Of a stretch of 64,000 nt of DNA, positions 42,985-51,385 are shown one piece after another. The translations under genes were made by a program, and so were the position numbers. The stretch spans positions 62,001 to 126,000 of the forward strand of contig NZ_JFHC01000011.1 of assembly GCF_000698595.1 (NCBI RefSeq). Direction: 5' to 3'. Each line of letters starts with the position of its first letter. Position 1 is the first letter of the stretch. This DNA comes from Caballeronia glathei (GTDB lineage: Bacteria; Pseudomonadota; Gammaproteobacteria; Burkholderiales; Burkholderiaceae). Below the pieces are notes generated by a model. It saw only the letters and a program-made list of their open reading frames with translations, did no database searches and was not told where the DNA came from.

Positions 42985-43947
42985 TCAGCGCGCGAGGCGC
43001 GCGGCGCGGATGCGCCACACGTTCGAGGTGCGCACGATCGGCACCAGTTGCGACAGGGCCCGGTGCCGCGCGAGATACACCGTCATGTGCCCGAAGTAGA
43101 AGCATACGAACGCCGCGCAGCGCAGGAGGTTCGGTTCGATCACGCGATACCGCTTGACGCCGATGTACAGGCGCGCCGCTTCGCAGCACAGCTGATAACG
43201 CGTGAGCCCCGCCGTTTGCGTCCCCGTCAGCACGCCGCCGCCGGGCATCGTGTCCCACGCGCGCAGGCCGGGCTCCAGCTCGATCCGGTAGGCGCGCCGC
43301 AGCGCGCGCAGGCAGAGTTCGGCGTCTTCGGTGCCGAAGAAGATGTTCTCGTCAAACGTTTCACTGGCAAACAACTGCAAGGGAAAGACCGAGGCATTGA
43401 TGTGCACGCATTGCGGCACATCGCCGCGCGCAAAGTAGCAGGCAAACGAAAGCCGCATCGGCCAGACCTGGTGCATATGAGGTCCGCTTTGCGGGCCGCC
43501 CGTCAGAATGGTCTTGTCGAGCAGCTCCGCCGGCACGCTGGTGTAGTGCGCGCGCGCCGTCGCGAAGAAGTCGGGTTCGACGAGAATGTCGTCGTCGACG
43601 AACGACACATAGTCGCAAGGCGACGCCTGCGCGAGACAATGCCGCACCGCGTTGTTGCGATTGGCGCAGACACCGCGCTTCGGCCCGATCAGATACGCGA
43701 CGCCCGGATGAGCCGCCGCGGTCGCTTCGTTCAGCGCGCGCACCGAAGGATCGGTCGAATCGTCGGACACGACGATGAGCGCAGGAGGCGGATCGCATTG
43801 CGTCAGCTTGTCGAGGCACCCGCTCAGCGTGCCGGTGCGGTTCATCGTCGTCACGCAGACGGCGAACCGCGGCTGTGCCGCAGGAGCGGCGTCCGTCGTC
43901 GCGCGGTCCGTGCGGTCGGATTCCGCTGCGGTTGAAGTCATGTTCAT
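42985..43947 (-). CDS. Glycosyltransferase, GT2 family
   Basis: A 320-residue GT-A enzyme. Seen: RFAVCVTTMNRTGTLSGCLDKL, DxD motif in YVSFVDDDILVEPDFF, and acceptor-site FFGTEDAELCLRALRRAY. No membrane segment at the N-terminus, one weakly hydrophobic stretch near the C-terminus. It is probably an inverting sugar transferase of the repeat unit. The start MNMTS is favoured by CGGAG nine bases upstream. Encoded convergently with the first GT4 gene; the locus thus carries genes on both strands. Confidence 0.88.
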   Translation of the reverse strand: MNMTSTAAESDRTDRATTDAAPAAQPRFAVCVTTMNRTGTLSGCLDKLTQCDPPPALIVVSDDSTDPSVRALNEATAAAHPGVAYLIGPKRGVCANRNNAVRHCLAQASPCDYVSFVDDDILVEPDFFATARAHYTSVPAELLDKTILTGGPQSGPHMHQVWPMRLSFACYFARGDVPQCVHINASVFPLQLFASETFDENIFFGTEDAELCLRALRRAYRIELEPGLRAWDTMPGGGVLTGTQTAGLTRYQLCCEAARLYIGVKRYRVIEPNLLRCAAFVCFYFGHMTVYLARHRALSQLVPIVRTSNVWRIRAARLAR

Positions 43948-44279
43948 CGCGGCGCTCCGGCGTGCGTGCACGCGGTCGTTCCGATACGCTCATCGGCCGG
44001 CCGGCGGCACTTGCTGGGATGATTGATTTGCACGGGTCAATCCTGTTGTTCGACTGCACGCGGGCGGCGAGGCGCGGCTTCGCATGCAGCACGCCAGGAG
44101 ACGCGTCCTCGAATGCATGGCACCCGTGATGATGAAAGGGGCATTTCGCGGGGTCTGTGCGGTAGCGCGCAGTCGACCGTGGAACCAGCGGGCACGCGGC
44201 TCGGCAGGATCGGACGCGCGGATGCGACGCCCGCAGGCGCCGCCTCTTTCGTCAGATCCTTTCGCGCCTGCGCGCAGGA
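43948..44279. other. Intergenic region in the exopolysaccharide locus, no gene
   Basis: 332 bases on the upstream side of the GT2 gene and downstream of the dimethylformamidase-like gene. Only arginine-rich shadow frames are present. A promoter for the GT2 gene is expected, but I could not define it. Confidence 0.45.
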
Positions 44280-45779
44280 TCACTGCGCCGCCATTGTTCC
44301 GAGTGCAAGGCTTTCGGCGTCGCGAGGGCCTTCGATGAGCTCGGTGAACGCCGCATCGCGGCGCGACGCGCCTTGCAGCAGGGGAAGACCGAGAAATCGG
44401 CGTACCACGTTGCGCGTGATCTGATCCACGACGACATGGCTCTGCGCGTTCGGGTCCATCAGAACCCGCGCCCAGTCCGTGGTGCCGCAGTTGAACACCC
44501 TGCCCTGACCGGAGCCGCCGCCGGGCGGCCGAAAGAGGCCGAGCGCGCCAGCGCCGCCCACTTCCCAGCCCTCCAGGCGAGGCGTGGATGCGAGCAGCCG
44601 GAATCCGTTGGGAACGTGCGGCACGCCGTCCACCTCGTAGCCGGCCAGGCGGTCTTCAGCGCCGAAGGTCTCGCCGTTCGTGAGCCCGGTATCGGTGAAC
44701 ACCCAATGATCCGCCTCACGCACGGTGAAGCCGACCGGCTCGCGTTCGCATTCCACCCAGCGCCGAAAGCGGCCCCACCGTCCCCACTTGCCGCCGCCGT
44801 AGCCGTAACTCAGACCGATCAGATCGGTCTCGCTGAAGTCGGGCCAGCTATCGCCGAGGCGGTTCATCTCCTTCATGTCGTCGTGGCGTGCGTGCACGCC
44901 GAAGTCCACCGGGCGGTAGCAGGTGTTGCCGCTGAAGACAGCCAGATTTCCGCCGCCGGCGATGAAGCAGGCCACATGGTCCCGCATCTCCTGGCTCCAG
45001 TATTCGTGATGCCCGACGCTCAGCATGCAGCTATAGTCCACGGCATCCAGAAAGGTGCCGCGATGCAGATCGAGATCCGTGTAGAAGTCGCATGCCAGGT
45101 GACGTGCGCGCAGCCAGCGGATGAACTTCGCGTCCCAGTGCGTGAACTGCTGGCGCGGAGAGCGCGTGTCGTACGGATCGTGCGGCTCGCCGAGCTGCGC
45201 GCCGAGGCCGCCGCCGGGACGGCGCAGGCTCACCTTCGATGCCGGCTGTGTCCGGTGAATCGGGTCGCCGTAAAAGCAGCCGCCGCCCGTCGAGTTGTAC
45301 GCGTGGTAGGTGGCCGTCGGAATGATGTAGGCGAGCCGTGCCGAAGGCGACCGGGGACGCGCGATGACGAGCGCCATGCTGTCGCTGTCCGGCGGCGAGC
45401 CGTATAGCGGCTTGTGCGCGCTGCAGCGGCGCCCCAGGTCGGTGAGCGGCGCCCCGTCCTGGCCGACCTCGTACGCAACGGCCACGTACGCGCCGCTTTC
45501 GAGCTCCGGCACATTCGGCTTCACGGTGAGCGTGGGCCAGCCCCAGTCTTCGTCGAAGCGGACCGGCGCCTCCGAACCCGCGGACTGGAACACGTACTTC
45601 CCGCGCACGAGCGTGGTGGTCACATGTTCGGCGCCCGCAACGACGACGCCGCTCACGCTCGTCAGCGCCTCCTGGTCCTGCTGCTGATAGATCGCGATAG
45701 AAAACCTGCGTAGCGGTTGCACGGCCAGTGCGAGGAATTCACCGGCTACGAACGAAGGATCGATGGGATAGATCTGCAT
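44280..45779 (-). CDS. N,N-dimethylformamidase beta-subunit-like protein
   Basis: A 499-residue protein resembling the large-subunit C-terminal region of N,N-dimethylformamidase (DMFA2_C-type domain). Seen: ATYHAYNSTGGGCFYGDP, DLDLHRGTFLDAVDYSCMLSVGHHEYWSQEMRDHVACFIAGGGNLAVFSGN and HWVFTDTGLTNGETFG, all family hallmarks; DMFase itself uses two Tyr and one Glu to bind iron. No signal peptide. Its presence in a polysaccharide locus suggests an amidase or other modification of sugar N-acyl or N-formyl groups, but no function is proven. MQIYP is chosen as start; 45 upstream in-frame codons are doubtful. Confidence 0.78.
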   Translation of the reverse strand: MQIYPIDPSFVAGEFLALAVQPLRRFSIAIYQQQDQEALTSVSGVVVAGAEHVTTTLVRGKYVFQSAGSEAPVRFDEDWGWPTLTVKPNVPELESGAYVAVAYEVGQDGAPLTDLGRRCSAHKPLYGSPPDSDSMALVIARPRSPSARLAYIIPTATYHAYNSTGGGCFYGDPIHRTQPASKVSLRRPGGGLGAQLGEPHDPYDTRSPRQQFTHWDAKFIRWLRARHLACDFYTDLDLHRGTFLDAVDYSCMLSVGHHEYWSQEMRDHVACFIAGGGNLAVFSGNTCYRPVDFGVHARHDDMKEMNRLGDSWPDFSETDLIGLSYGYGGGKWGRWGRFRRWVECEREPVGFTVREADHWVFTDTGLTNGETFGAEDRLAGYEVDGVPHVPNGFRLLASTPRLEGWEVGGAGALGLFRPPGGGSGQGRVFNCGTTDWARVLMDPNAQSHVVVDQITRNVVRRFLGLPLLQGASRRDAAFTELIEGPRDAESLALGTMAAQ

Positions 45780-46239
45780 GCTCAATGCGCCTCTCGCAAC
45801 GTCAGTGGTTGGTATCCGGCTCAAGGGGCCGTAGCGTTCGGTCAGGACGCTCGCCGCGTGGACACGGAGAGCGTGGCCGTCAGGCGTTCGCGGACTGGCG
45901 TGTGCTCGTGACAAAGGTCGCGATCGGGATGCGTGGATGAGCAGTCAATCCAGCGCATGATCTGGAGTTCGAACAATGTCCTGCATCCGGCATCCCGCGT
46001 GCGCAGCGGCCAGCGAAGCTCGTGTACGCAGAGCGGGCACGCGGGGGGCATGCCCTGCTCCACGCAATCGTTTCATTGCGTTGCCAGGCGGGCTCGGTCA
46101 AGGCTGCTCGCACAAGCGTGATGCCGGACTAATCTTGCAATGCGGCGAACGTGTCGTACGTTCGAAAGCGCACACTCGGGGTGCATCGGGCGTCATGCAC
46201 GGCACTGCATCGCGGGTTCGCCCTGATGTGCGTCCGGCA
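45780..46239. other. Intergenic region, no supported gene
   Basis: 460 bases between the PAP2-like gene end and the dimethylformamidase-like gene start, both on the minus strand. Frames are short and of shadow composition. A promoter for the dimethylformamidase-like gene should be here; none was identified. Confidence 0.45.
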
Positions 46240-46830
46240 TCACAGGACCTCCGGGACGCTTGCGATGATGCGGGCGCAGAGTCCGGAGGAGTGCTCGTCG
46301 ATGTAGTGTTGAAGCGGCACGCTGCGGCCGTAGGCGAGCGTCGAGACGAAAAGCAGCAGCATGGCGGCCCTGAGCGGGCGGGCGGGCCGGACGCCGGCGC
46401 GTGCACATGCACGCAGGAACACGGCGGCCACGAGCGCGCCCGTGAGCCATCCGGCGACGGCTTCCGCAACCGTATGAGAGTGATCGAGCACGCGCGCCGC
46501 GCCGGTCGCGGCACCCAGCGCGAGGCCCGCCCCGATCCCGAAGACGCAGGCCGTGCGCCGGCCCCGCAGCAGCAGTGCGGCGGTGACGGTCCAGACGGCG
46601 GTTGCGAGCATCGCATGGCCGCTGATCATCCGCAGGTCCATGCCTTCGATCTCGACGCCGAGGCCCGCATGCAGTACCTTCGTGATCCCGACGAATGCCA
46701 CGCCCGCGGCAAGGCACGCCATCCAGAGCACAGCGAGACGGCGGTTCGACATCGCGAGCCAGATCGCGCAGGCAAACGCAACCGACAGCGTCAGCACGGC
46801 ATCGCCGAGACTAGTGATTTCGCTCCACAT
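46240..46830 (-). CDS. PAP2-family membrane phosphatase, degenerate motif
   Basis: A 196-residue integral membrane protein with about six hydrophobic segments. Seen: a PAP2-like order with ITKVLHAG (lysine of motif 1 but no RP), ISGHAMLAT (motif 2, normally PSGH), and ARVLDHSHTVAEAVAG (motif 3, Arg and His kept, final Asp replaced by Glu). In polysaccharide loci such enzymes can dephosphorylate undecaprenyl pyrophosphate for carrier recycling; here substrate binding may be impaired. It overlaps the end of the upstream GT2 gene by 20 bases, so the two are coupled. Confidence 0.78.
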   Translation of the reverse strand: MWSEITSLGDAVLTLSVAFACAIWLAMSNRRLAVLWMACLAAGVAFVGITKVLHAGLGVEIEGMDLRMISGHAMLATAVWTVTAALLLRGRRTACVFGIGAGLALGAATGAARVLDHSHTVAEAVAGWLTGALVAAVFLRACARAGVRPARPLRAAMLLLFVSTLAYGRSVPLQHYIDEHSSGLCARIIASVPEVL

Positions 46831-47791
46831 GGATTGCCGTGCTCGGCCGCCGCATGGTTTCGCCGTGGCCTCGCACATCGCGCAGCGCCGCGTGCGCGCC
46901 CTGGCGCACGGCATGCCAGCGCCGGAAGATGCCGCGCTCGCCCTTGAGCAGCATGCGCACGACCTGAACGAGCCCCGGCGCATCGCGCGTGCCGACGAGC
47001 CGGTACCAGCGCCAGACCTTCAGGCCGCGCTCACCGGGGAAATGATCGAGCAGCACGAGATTCAGATTGTAGGAAGAATTGGCGTGGGCGATCAGCGCGG
47101 GCGCCGTGCGCGAGTCCTCGTCGAAGCGTTCCGCCTGGTAATGATCGACCTGAACGAGCGGATCGTAGAGCAGCTTCATGCCGGTTCGCCTGACCGCCAG
47201 GCTCAGGCCCATGTCGTTGTGAACCTGCGCGCCAGTGCCCTTGAGCCTGCGGTCCACGCCGATCGCCTTGACCACCTCCGCGCGAAAACTCATGTTCGCG
47301 CCCTTGAGGATGTCGACGCATCGCGGCGCTCCGTATCCCAGGTGGTGATTGCCCACCGTGCGCCCGCTCGCCTGCACGATTCCCACCTGCTTGTGCCTGC
47401 CCGTCAGCAGCCTGCCGCCGACGTGGAGCCGGTCCAGGCCGCCCACGCCGCCGATGGCCGGATCGGCCTCGAAGTGCGCGACGATGCGCCTGATCCAGTC
47501 GGGATGGGGCATCGCATCGTCGTCGGTAATGCAGACGATTTCGCACGCGCAGGCGGCGATGCCCGCGTTCAGCGCGGCGACCTGCCCGCCGTCCGTCACG
47601 CTGACGACGCGTATCGGCAGATCGCGAGACGGCGCGGGCAGCAGCTCGAGTGCGTCGTGCGTATCCTGATCATCGGTGCGGCAGACCACGAGGACTTCGG
47701 TTGCGGGCATCTCCTGCATCGCGAGGGCCTGCAGGCACTTCAGCAAATCCGTCGGACGCCGGTACGTCGGCACTAACACCGATACTTTCAT
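46811..47791 (-). CDS. Glycosyltransferase, GT2 family
   Basis: A 326-residue GT-A enzyme. Seen: MKVSVLVPTYRRPTDLLKCLQAL, GGQVAALNAGIAACACEIVCITDDDAMPHPDWI with the DxD-type metal site, and ILKGANMSFRAEVVKAIGVDRRLKGTGAQVHNDMGLSL, where HNDMG is the likely acceptor/base region. It is a cytoplasmic inverting transferase for the repeat unit. AGAGGG precedes the start at MKVSV; the 67 in-frame codons upstream are not coding in style. It is followed by the overlapping PAP2-like gene. Confidence 0.9.
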   Translation of the reverse strand: MKVSVLVPTYRRPTDLLKCLQALAMQEMPATEVLVVCRTDDQDTHDALELLPAPSRDLPIRVVSVTDGGQVAALNAGIAACACEIVCITDDDAMPHPDWIRRIVAHFEADPAIGGVGGLDRLHVGGRLLTGRHKQVGIVQASGRTVGNHHLGYGAPRCVDILKGANMSFRAEVVKAIGVDRRLKGTGAQVHNDMGLSLAVRRTGMKLLYDPLVQVDHYQAERFDEDSRTAPALIAHANSSYNLNLVLLDHFPGERGLKVWRWYRLVGTRDAPGLVQVVRMLLKGERGIFRRWHAVRQGAHAALRDVRGHGETMRRPSTAIHVERNH

Positions 47792-48321
47792 CGACAGGCC
47801 CTCTTGATGACGGCAGACATAAGAAAGCAGCTTGGGCATGCGCGTTTCTCGCGGCGCGTGCCGCTCACGTACCAAGCGTGTCATTACATCCGCAACGTGC
47901 CGGGCGGAATGTGCGGCACCGCGCAATACGAGCAAGGTCGCGCCGGGCGACGGCGCCTCGTGCAGCCGCCCCGCATGCGCCCGGGCACGCATCGCAGTGG
48001 CCCGCCAGGAGGCTTTCTTCGGGGGAAAGAGACGGCTGCCCGGGCGTGACGACGCGCAGCGTTAAATCGGACGATAGGCACGCGCCCCGCGCCTTCAGCC
48101 GCCGGCGGGTCGTTCGGGACTTGGTGCGATGGCACACAGAAGCGCCGCGCATCGGCACGTAACCTTGTGAACCGTTGCCCTGCGAGTCAGGTGGACGCCG
48201 CTCGCGGACGCGGCGCGCGGGCAATGTCGCGGCACACGCGGCATTGCCGCTCGAATTCCGCGCCCGAGCTTCGCATGGGCGTCGATGCGCGACGACGAAA
48301 CCCCAATCTGAGGACTTCATC
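47792..48321. other. Divergent control region in the exopolysaccharide locus
   Basis: 530 bases between the minus-strand GT2 gene and the plus-strand genes starting at 48322/48456. It must hold the facing promoters; the AT-richest portion is 47800-47940. I found no clear -35/-10 pair and no known operator. Confidence 0.45.
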
Positions 48322-48459
48322 ATGCAAGGCGTTTCGACGACGAATTCGATGGATGGCGGCACGCGTGTCGCGCAGGCTGCTCGCGGGCGCTGCATGCCCT
48401 GTTCGCGGCGCCTTTCGAGCGCCGCGTGCCGCGCCTGCGATGAAGTGGTCGAAACATGA
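48322..48459 (+). CDS. Possible small leader ORF before a glycosyltransferase gene
   Basis: A 45-codon frame beginning MQGVSTTNSMDGGTRVAQAAR and ending in GCRACDEVVET-like sequence with four cysteines in CMPC and CRAC arrangements. It has GAGG at a proper distance from ATG and its stop overlaps the next ATG (ATGA), as true coupled genes do. Composition is only partly gene-like, so it may be a chance frame or a translational leader for the GT4 gene. Confidence 0.35.
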   Translation: MQGVSTTNSMDGGTRVAQAARGRCMPCSRRLSSAACRACDEVVET

Positions 48460-49697
48460 AGACACTCGCCACCTCGACGATCCCGCCCGCACTTGCTACC
48501 GCCCGCGCCCTGGATCGCGCTGTGGCCCCGCCCGGCACGCCATCGGACGAACGGACCATCGACTCCCTCCAGATCGGCATGAACTGGTTCTCCGAGCATC
48601 CGGGCGGCCTTGACCGGATGGTGGACGCGCTCGTGCGCACACTGCCCGCGCAAGGCGTGCGTGTGCGCGGTCTCGTGGCCGGCAGCGCAAACGTTCGAGT
48701 GTCGACTGACGGCGTCGTCACGCCTTTCGCGGCAGTCGACGCGCCGCTCGCGCGCCGGATCTGGAACCTGCGCCGCGCGGCTGCCCGGCTGCGCGCGGAG
48801 CGCGTGCCCGATGTGATCGCCGCGCACTTCGCCCTCTATGCGGCGCCCGTCCTCGGGACGTTCGCGCAGGTGCCGAAGGTCATCCATTTTCATGGACCGT
48901 GGGGCGAAGAAAGCGCCTACGGTACGCGCGCACGGGCGAGCGTGGACATTCAGCGCGCGATCGAACGGTACGTGTACCGGCGCGGAAAGCTGCATATCGT
49001 GCTGTCGCAGGCGTTCGCCGACGTTCTGCAGCGCTATGGCGTCGATGCCCGCACCATTCGCATCGTGCCGGGCTGCGTGGACGTGAGCCGCTTCAGCATC
49101 GATGTCGACCGGCGCACCGCGCGCACCGCGCTCGGCCTGCCGCAGGACCGGCCCGTGCTTTTCAGCGTGCGGCGGCTCGTCTCGCGCATGGGTCTGGAAG
49201 ACCTGATCGATGCGATGGAACTCGTGCGAAAGGCCGTGCCCGACGCGCTCCTGACCATCGCCGGGAAGGGTTCTCTCTCCGCGGCGCTGCAGGCGCGAAT
49301 CGAACAGCGCGGCCTCTCGCAGCATGTGCGGCTCGCGGGCTTCGTGGCGGACGAGGCGCTGCCGCTCTGGTACCGGGCAGCGAATGTATCGGTCGTGCCG
49401 ACGGTGGCGCTGGAAGGCTTCGGCCTCACCACGATCGAATCGCTCGCGGCCGGCACGCCCGTCGTGGTGACGCCGGTAGGCGGTCTGCCCGAAGCGGTCA
49501 TGGCGCTCAGCCGCGATCTCGTGCTCGAATCGAGCGGCGTGAGCGCGCTCGGCGCCGGGCTCGCCGACGCGCTGCTCGGCCGGCGCATACTTCCCGGCGA
49601 AGACGCCTGCCGCGAGTATGCCCGTTCGAATTTCGACATGCCGGTCATCGCGGCGAAAGTCGCGACCGTGTATCGCGAAGCAATCGATACATCGTGA
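48456..49697 (+). CDS. Glycosyltransferase, GT4 family
   Basis: A 413-residue GT-B enzyme. Seen: IGMNWFSEHPGGLDRMVDALV, KVIHFHGPWGEESAYG, LFSVRRLVSRMGLEDLIDAM, and donor-binding EGFGLTTIESLAAGTPVVVTPVGGLPEAV. The first 35 residues are Ala/Pro/Thr-rich and variable. It adds a sugar to the growing lipid-linked unit. ATG overlaps the stop of the small frame before it. Same direction as the flippase gene 79 bases downstream. Confidence 0.9.
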   Translation: MKTLATSTIPPALATARALDRAVAPPGTPSDERTIDSLQIGMNWFSEHPGGLDRMVDALVRTLPAQGVRVRGLVAGSANVRVSTDGVVTPFAAVDAPLARRIWNLRRAAARLRAERVPDVIAAHFALYAAPVLGTFAQVPKVIHFHGPWGEESAYGTRARASVDIQRAIERYVYRRGKLHIVLSQAFADVLQRYGVDARTIRIVPGCVDVSRFSIDVDRRTARTALGLPQDRPVLFSVRRLVSRMGLEDLIDAMELVRKAVPDALLTIAGKGSLSAALQARIEQRGLSQHVRLAGFVADEALPLWYRAANVSVVPTVALEGFGLTTIESLAAGTPVVVTPVGGLPEAVMALSRDLVLESSGVSALGAGLADALLGRRILPGEDACREYARSNFDMPVIAAKVATVYREAIDTS

Positions 49698-49776
49698 CGC
49701 GCGGGGCGCGTGCAGCACGCATGCGATCCGCTCTCCCATTTACGCACGACGCTGTTGACGGCCCCTCCGGTGCTCA

Positions 49777-51237
49777 ATGGAAAGAGTCATTCTGAAGAAC
49801 ATAGCGATCAACTTTACGGGGCTCGTTCTGCCCGTATTCGTGTCGCTCGCCACCGTGCCCGCGTACATCCGCGGCATGGGCGTCGAGCGCTACGGCGTGA
49901 TCAGCCTCGTATGGGCGCTCATCGGCTACTTCAGCGTGCTCGACATGGGCATCTCGATGGCGACCGAGAACCGTATCGCCCGCGTTCGCCATCTGAAGGA
50001 CGACAGCGTCCAGCGCGTCTTCTGGAGCGCGCTGATGCTCAACCTGGCAACGGGCATCCTGGGCTCGGGGCTGATCTGGGTGGGCGCTTACGTGTACGTC
50101 CAGCACATCGCGACCATCGAGCCCGTGTTCCAGCGCGAAGTGCTCGACGCGCTGCCGTGGATCGCGCTAGCCGTGCCGATCGCGAACGTCTCCTGGGTGC
50201 TGTCGGGCGCGATCACCGCGCTCGAGCGGTTCGTGCTGCTCAACGTGAACCAGACGATCGGCACGTTCATGCTGCAACTGCTGCCGCTCGCCGCGATCTA
50301 CATGGTGTCGCCGTCGCTTGCGGTGGTCGTGCCGGCAGCGGTGATCGCGCGGTTTCTCGCCCTGGTCCTGCTCGGCTGGGGCACGTTCCGCGCGCTTCAC
50401 ATCAGGAGCATCCGGATGCCGGAATGGCGGCTGATCGTCGAGCTGATCGACTACGGCCGCTGGATCGTCCTGCTGAGCGGCGCGAACGTGATTTCTTCGA
50501 CACTCGACCGCGTCGTGATCGGCGCCATGCTCGGCGCGAGATACGTGGCGTACTACAGCGCGCCGCAAAACCTGGTGTCGCGGCTCGACATGCTCCCAAG
50601 CGCGATGCTGCGCACGCTGTTTCCGCGCTTTTCCGCCTCCGAGAGCCACCACGCCGACGACCTGTCGTACCGCTCGCTCGCGCTGCTCAACTGCGTGTTC
50701 ACGCCCTGCATGATCGTCGCCCTCTTCGCCCTGACGCCGTTCATGCACATCTGGCTCGGCCACGACATCGCCGAGCATGCGGCGCCCGTCGGACGCGTCC
50801 TCGTCATGGCGGTGTGGCTCACCGGCCAGTGGAACATCATCAGCGTGCTGATCCAGGCAAAGGCGAAGCCGGCGGGCGTGGCGCTCATCGGCTGGATCGG
50901 GCTGCCGGTCTTCGCAGTCGTCCTGTGGCTCGGCATTCGCTGGGGCGGGATCGTCGGCGCGGCGGTGGCGGTGGTCGTCAAGGCGTACTTCGACTACGCC
51001 GCATTCCTTTTTCTGTCGAAGCTCGCGGTGCGGCCGATCCTGCGCAACATGCTCGGGCATCTCGCGTTCATGATCGTCGCGACCGCGTGTGCCGACCTGA
51101 TGGATTCGCTGACGCGCATGGCCGCTGTCTGTGTGGCGCTGCTCGCGGGCAATCTGGCGTGGTCGCTCTTCGAATCGAGCGAACTGCGCGGAGTCGCAGC
51201 GCAGATTCGACGCAGATTCCTGTATCGTGCCGAGTAG
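49777..51237 (+). CDS. Wzx-type polysaccharide flippase
   Basis: A 486-residue integral membrane protein with about 12 hydrophobic segments spread over its length. Seen: IAINFTGLVLPVFVSLATVPAYIRGMGVERYGVISLVWALIGYFSVLDMGISMATENRI, the typical N-terminus of the MATE/MOP-like oligosaccharide exporter family, and LSGANVISSTLDRVVIGAMLG. It moves undecaprenyl-linked repeat units to the periplasmic face for polymerisation by the Wzy-like protein at 56925. The ribosome site is weak. Confidence 0.9.
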   Translation: MERVILKNIAINFTGLVLPVFVSLATVPAYIRGMGVERYGVISLVWALIGYFSVLDMGISMATENRIARVRHLKDDSVQRVFWSALMLNLATGILGSGLIWVGAYVYVQHIATIEPVFQREVLDALPWIALAVPIANVSWVLSGAITALERFVLLNVNQTIGTFMLQLLPLAAIYMVSPSLAVVVPAAVIARFLALVLLGWGTFRALHIRSIRMPEWRLIVELIDYGRWIVLLSGANVISSTLDRVVIGAMLGARYVAYYSAPQNLVSRLDMLPSAMLRTLFPRFSASESHHADDLSYRSLALLNCVFTPCMIVALFALTPFMHIWLGHDIAEHAAPVGRVLVMAVWLTGQWNIISVLIQAKAKPAGVALIGWIGLPVFAVVLWLGIRWGGIVGAAVAVVVKAYFDYAAFLFLSKLAVRPILRNMLGHLAFMIVATACADLMDSLTRMAAVCVALLAGNLAWSLFESSELRGVAAQIRRRFLYRAE

Positions 51238-51385
51238 CCCGCAATCGTCAGACGTTTGGCGAGGCCCTGCTCTGTGCGCAAGGCCATATAGCGGGCTCGG
51301 GTTTTCACCAATAATGACGACCGGGCTGCCTCTGCCATAACTGCCGGGTCGGTGTGCCGTACTCCTCCTCCAGCGATGAGCCAAC

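Noticed and set aside
47865-49739. Minus-strand frame of 624 codons
   Set aside because: Antisense shadow of the GT4 gene extended through an intergenic region; no domain visible.
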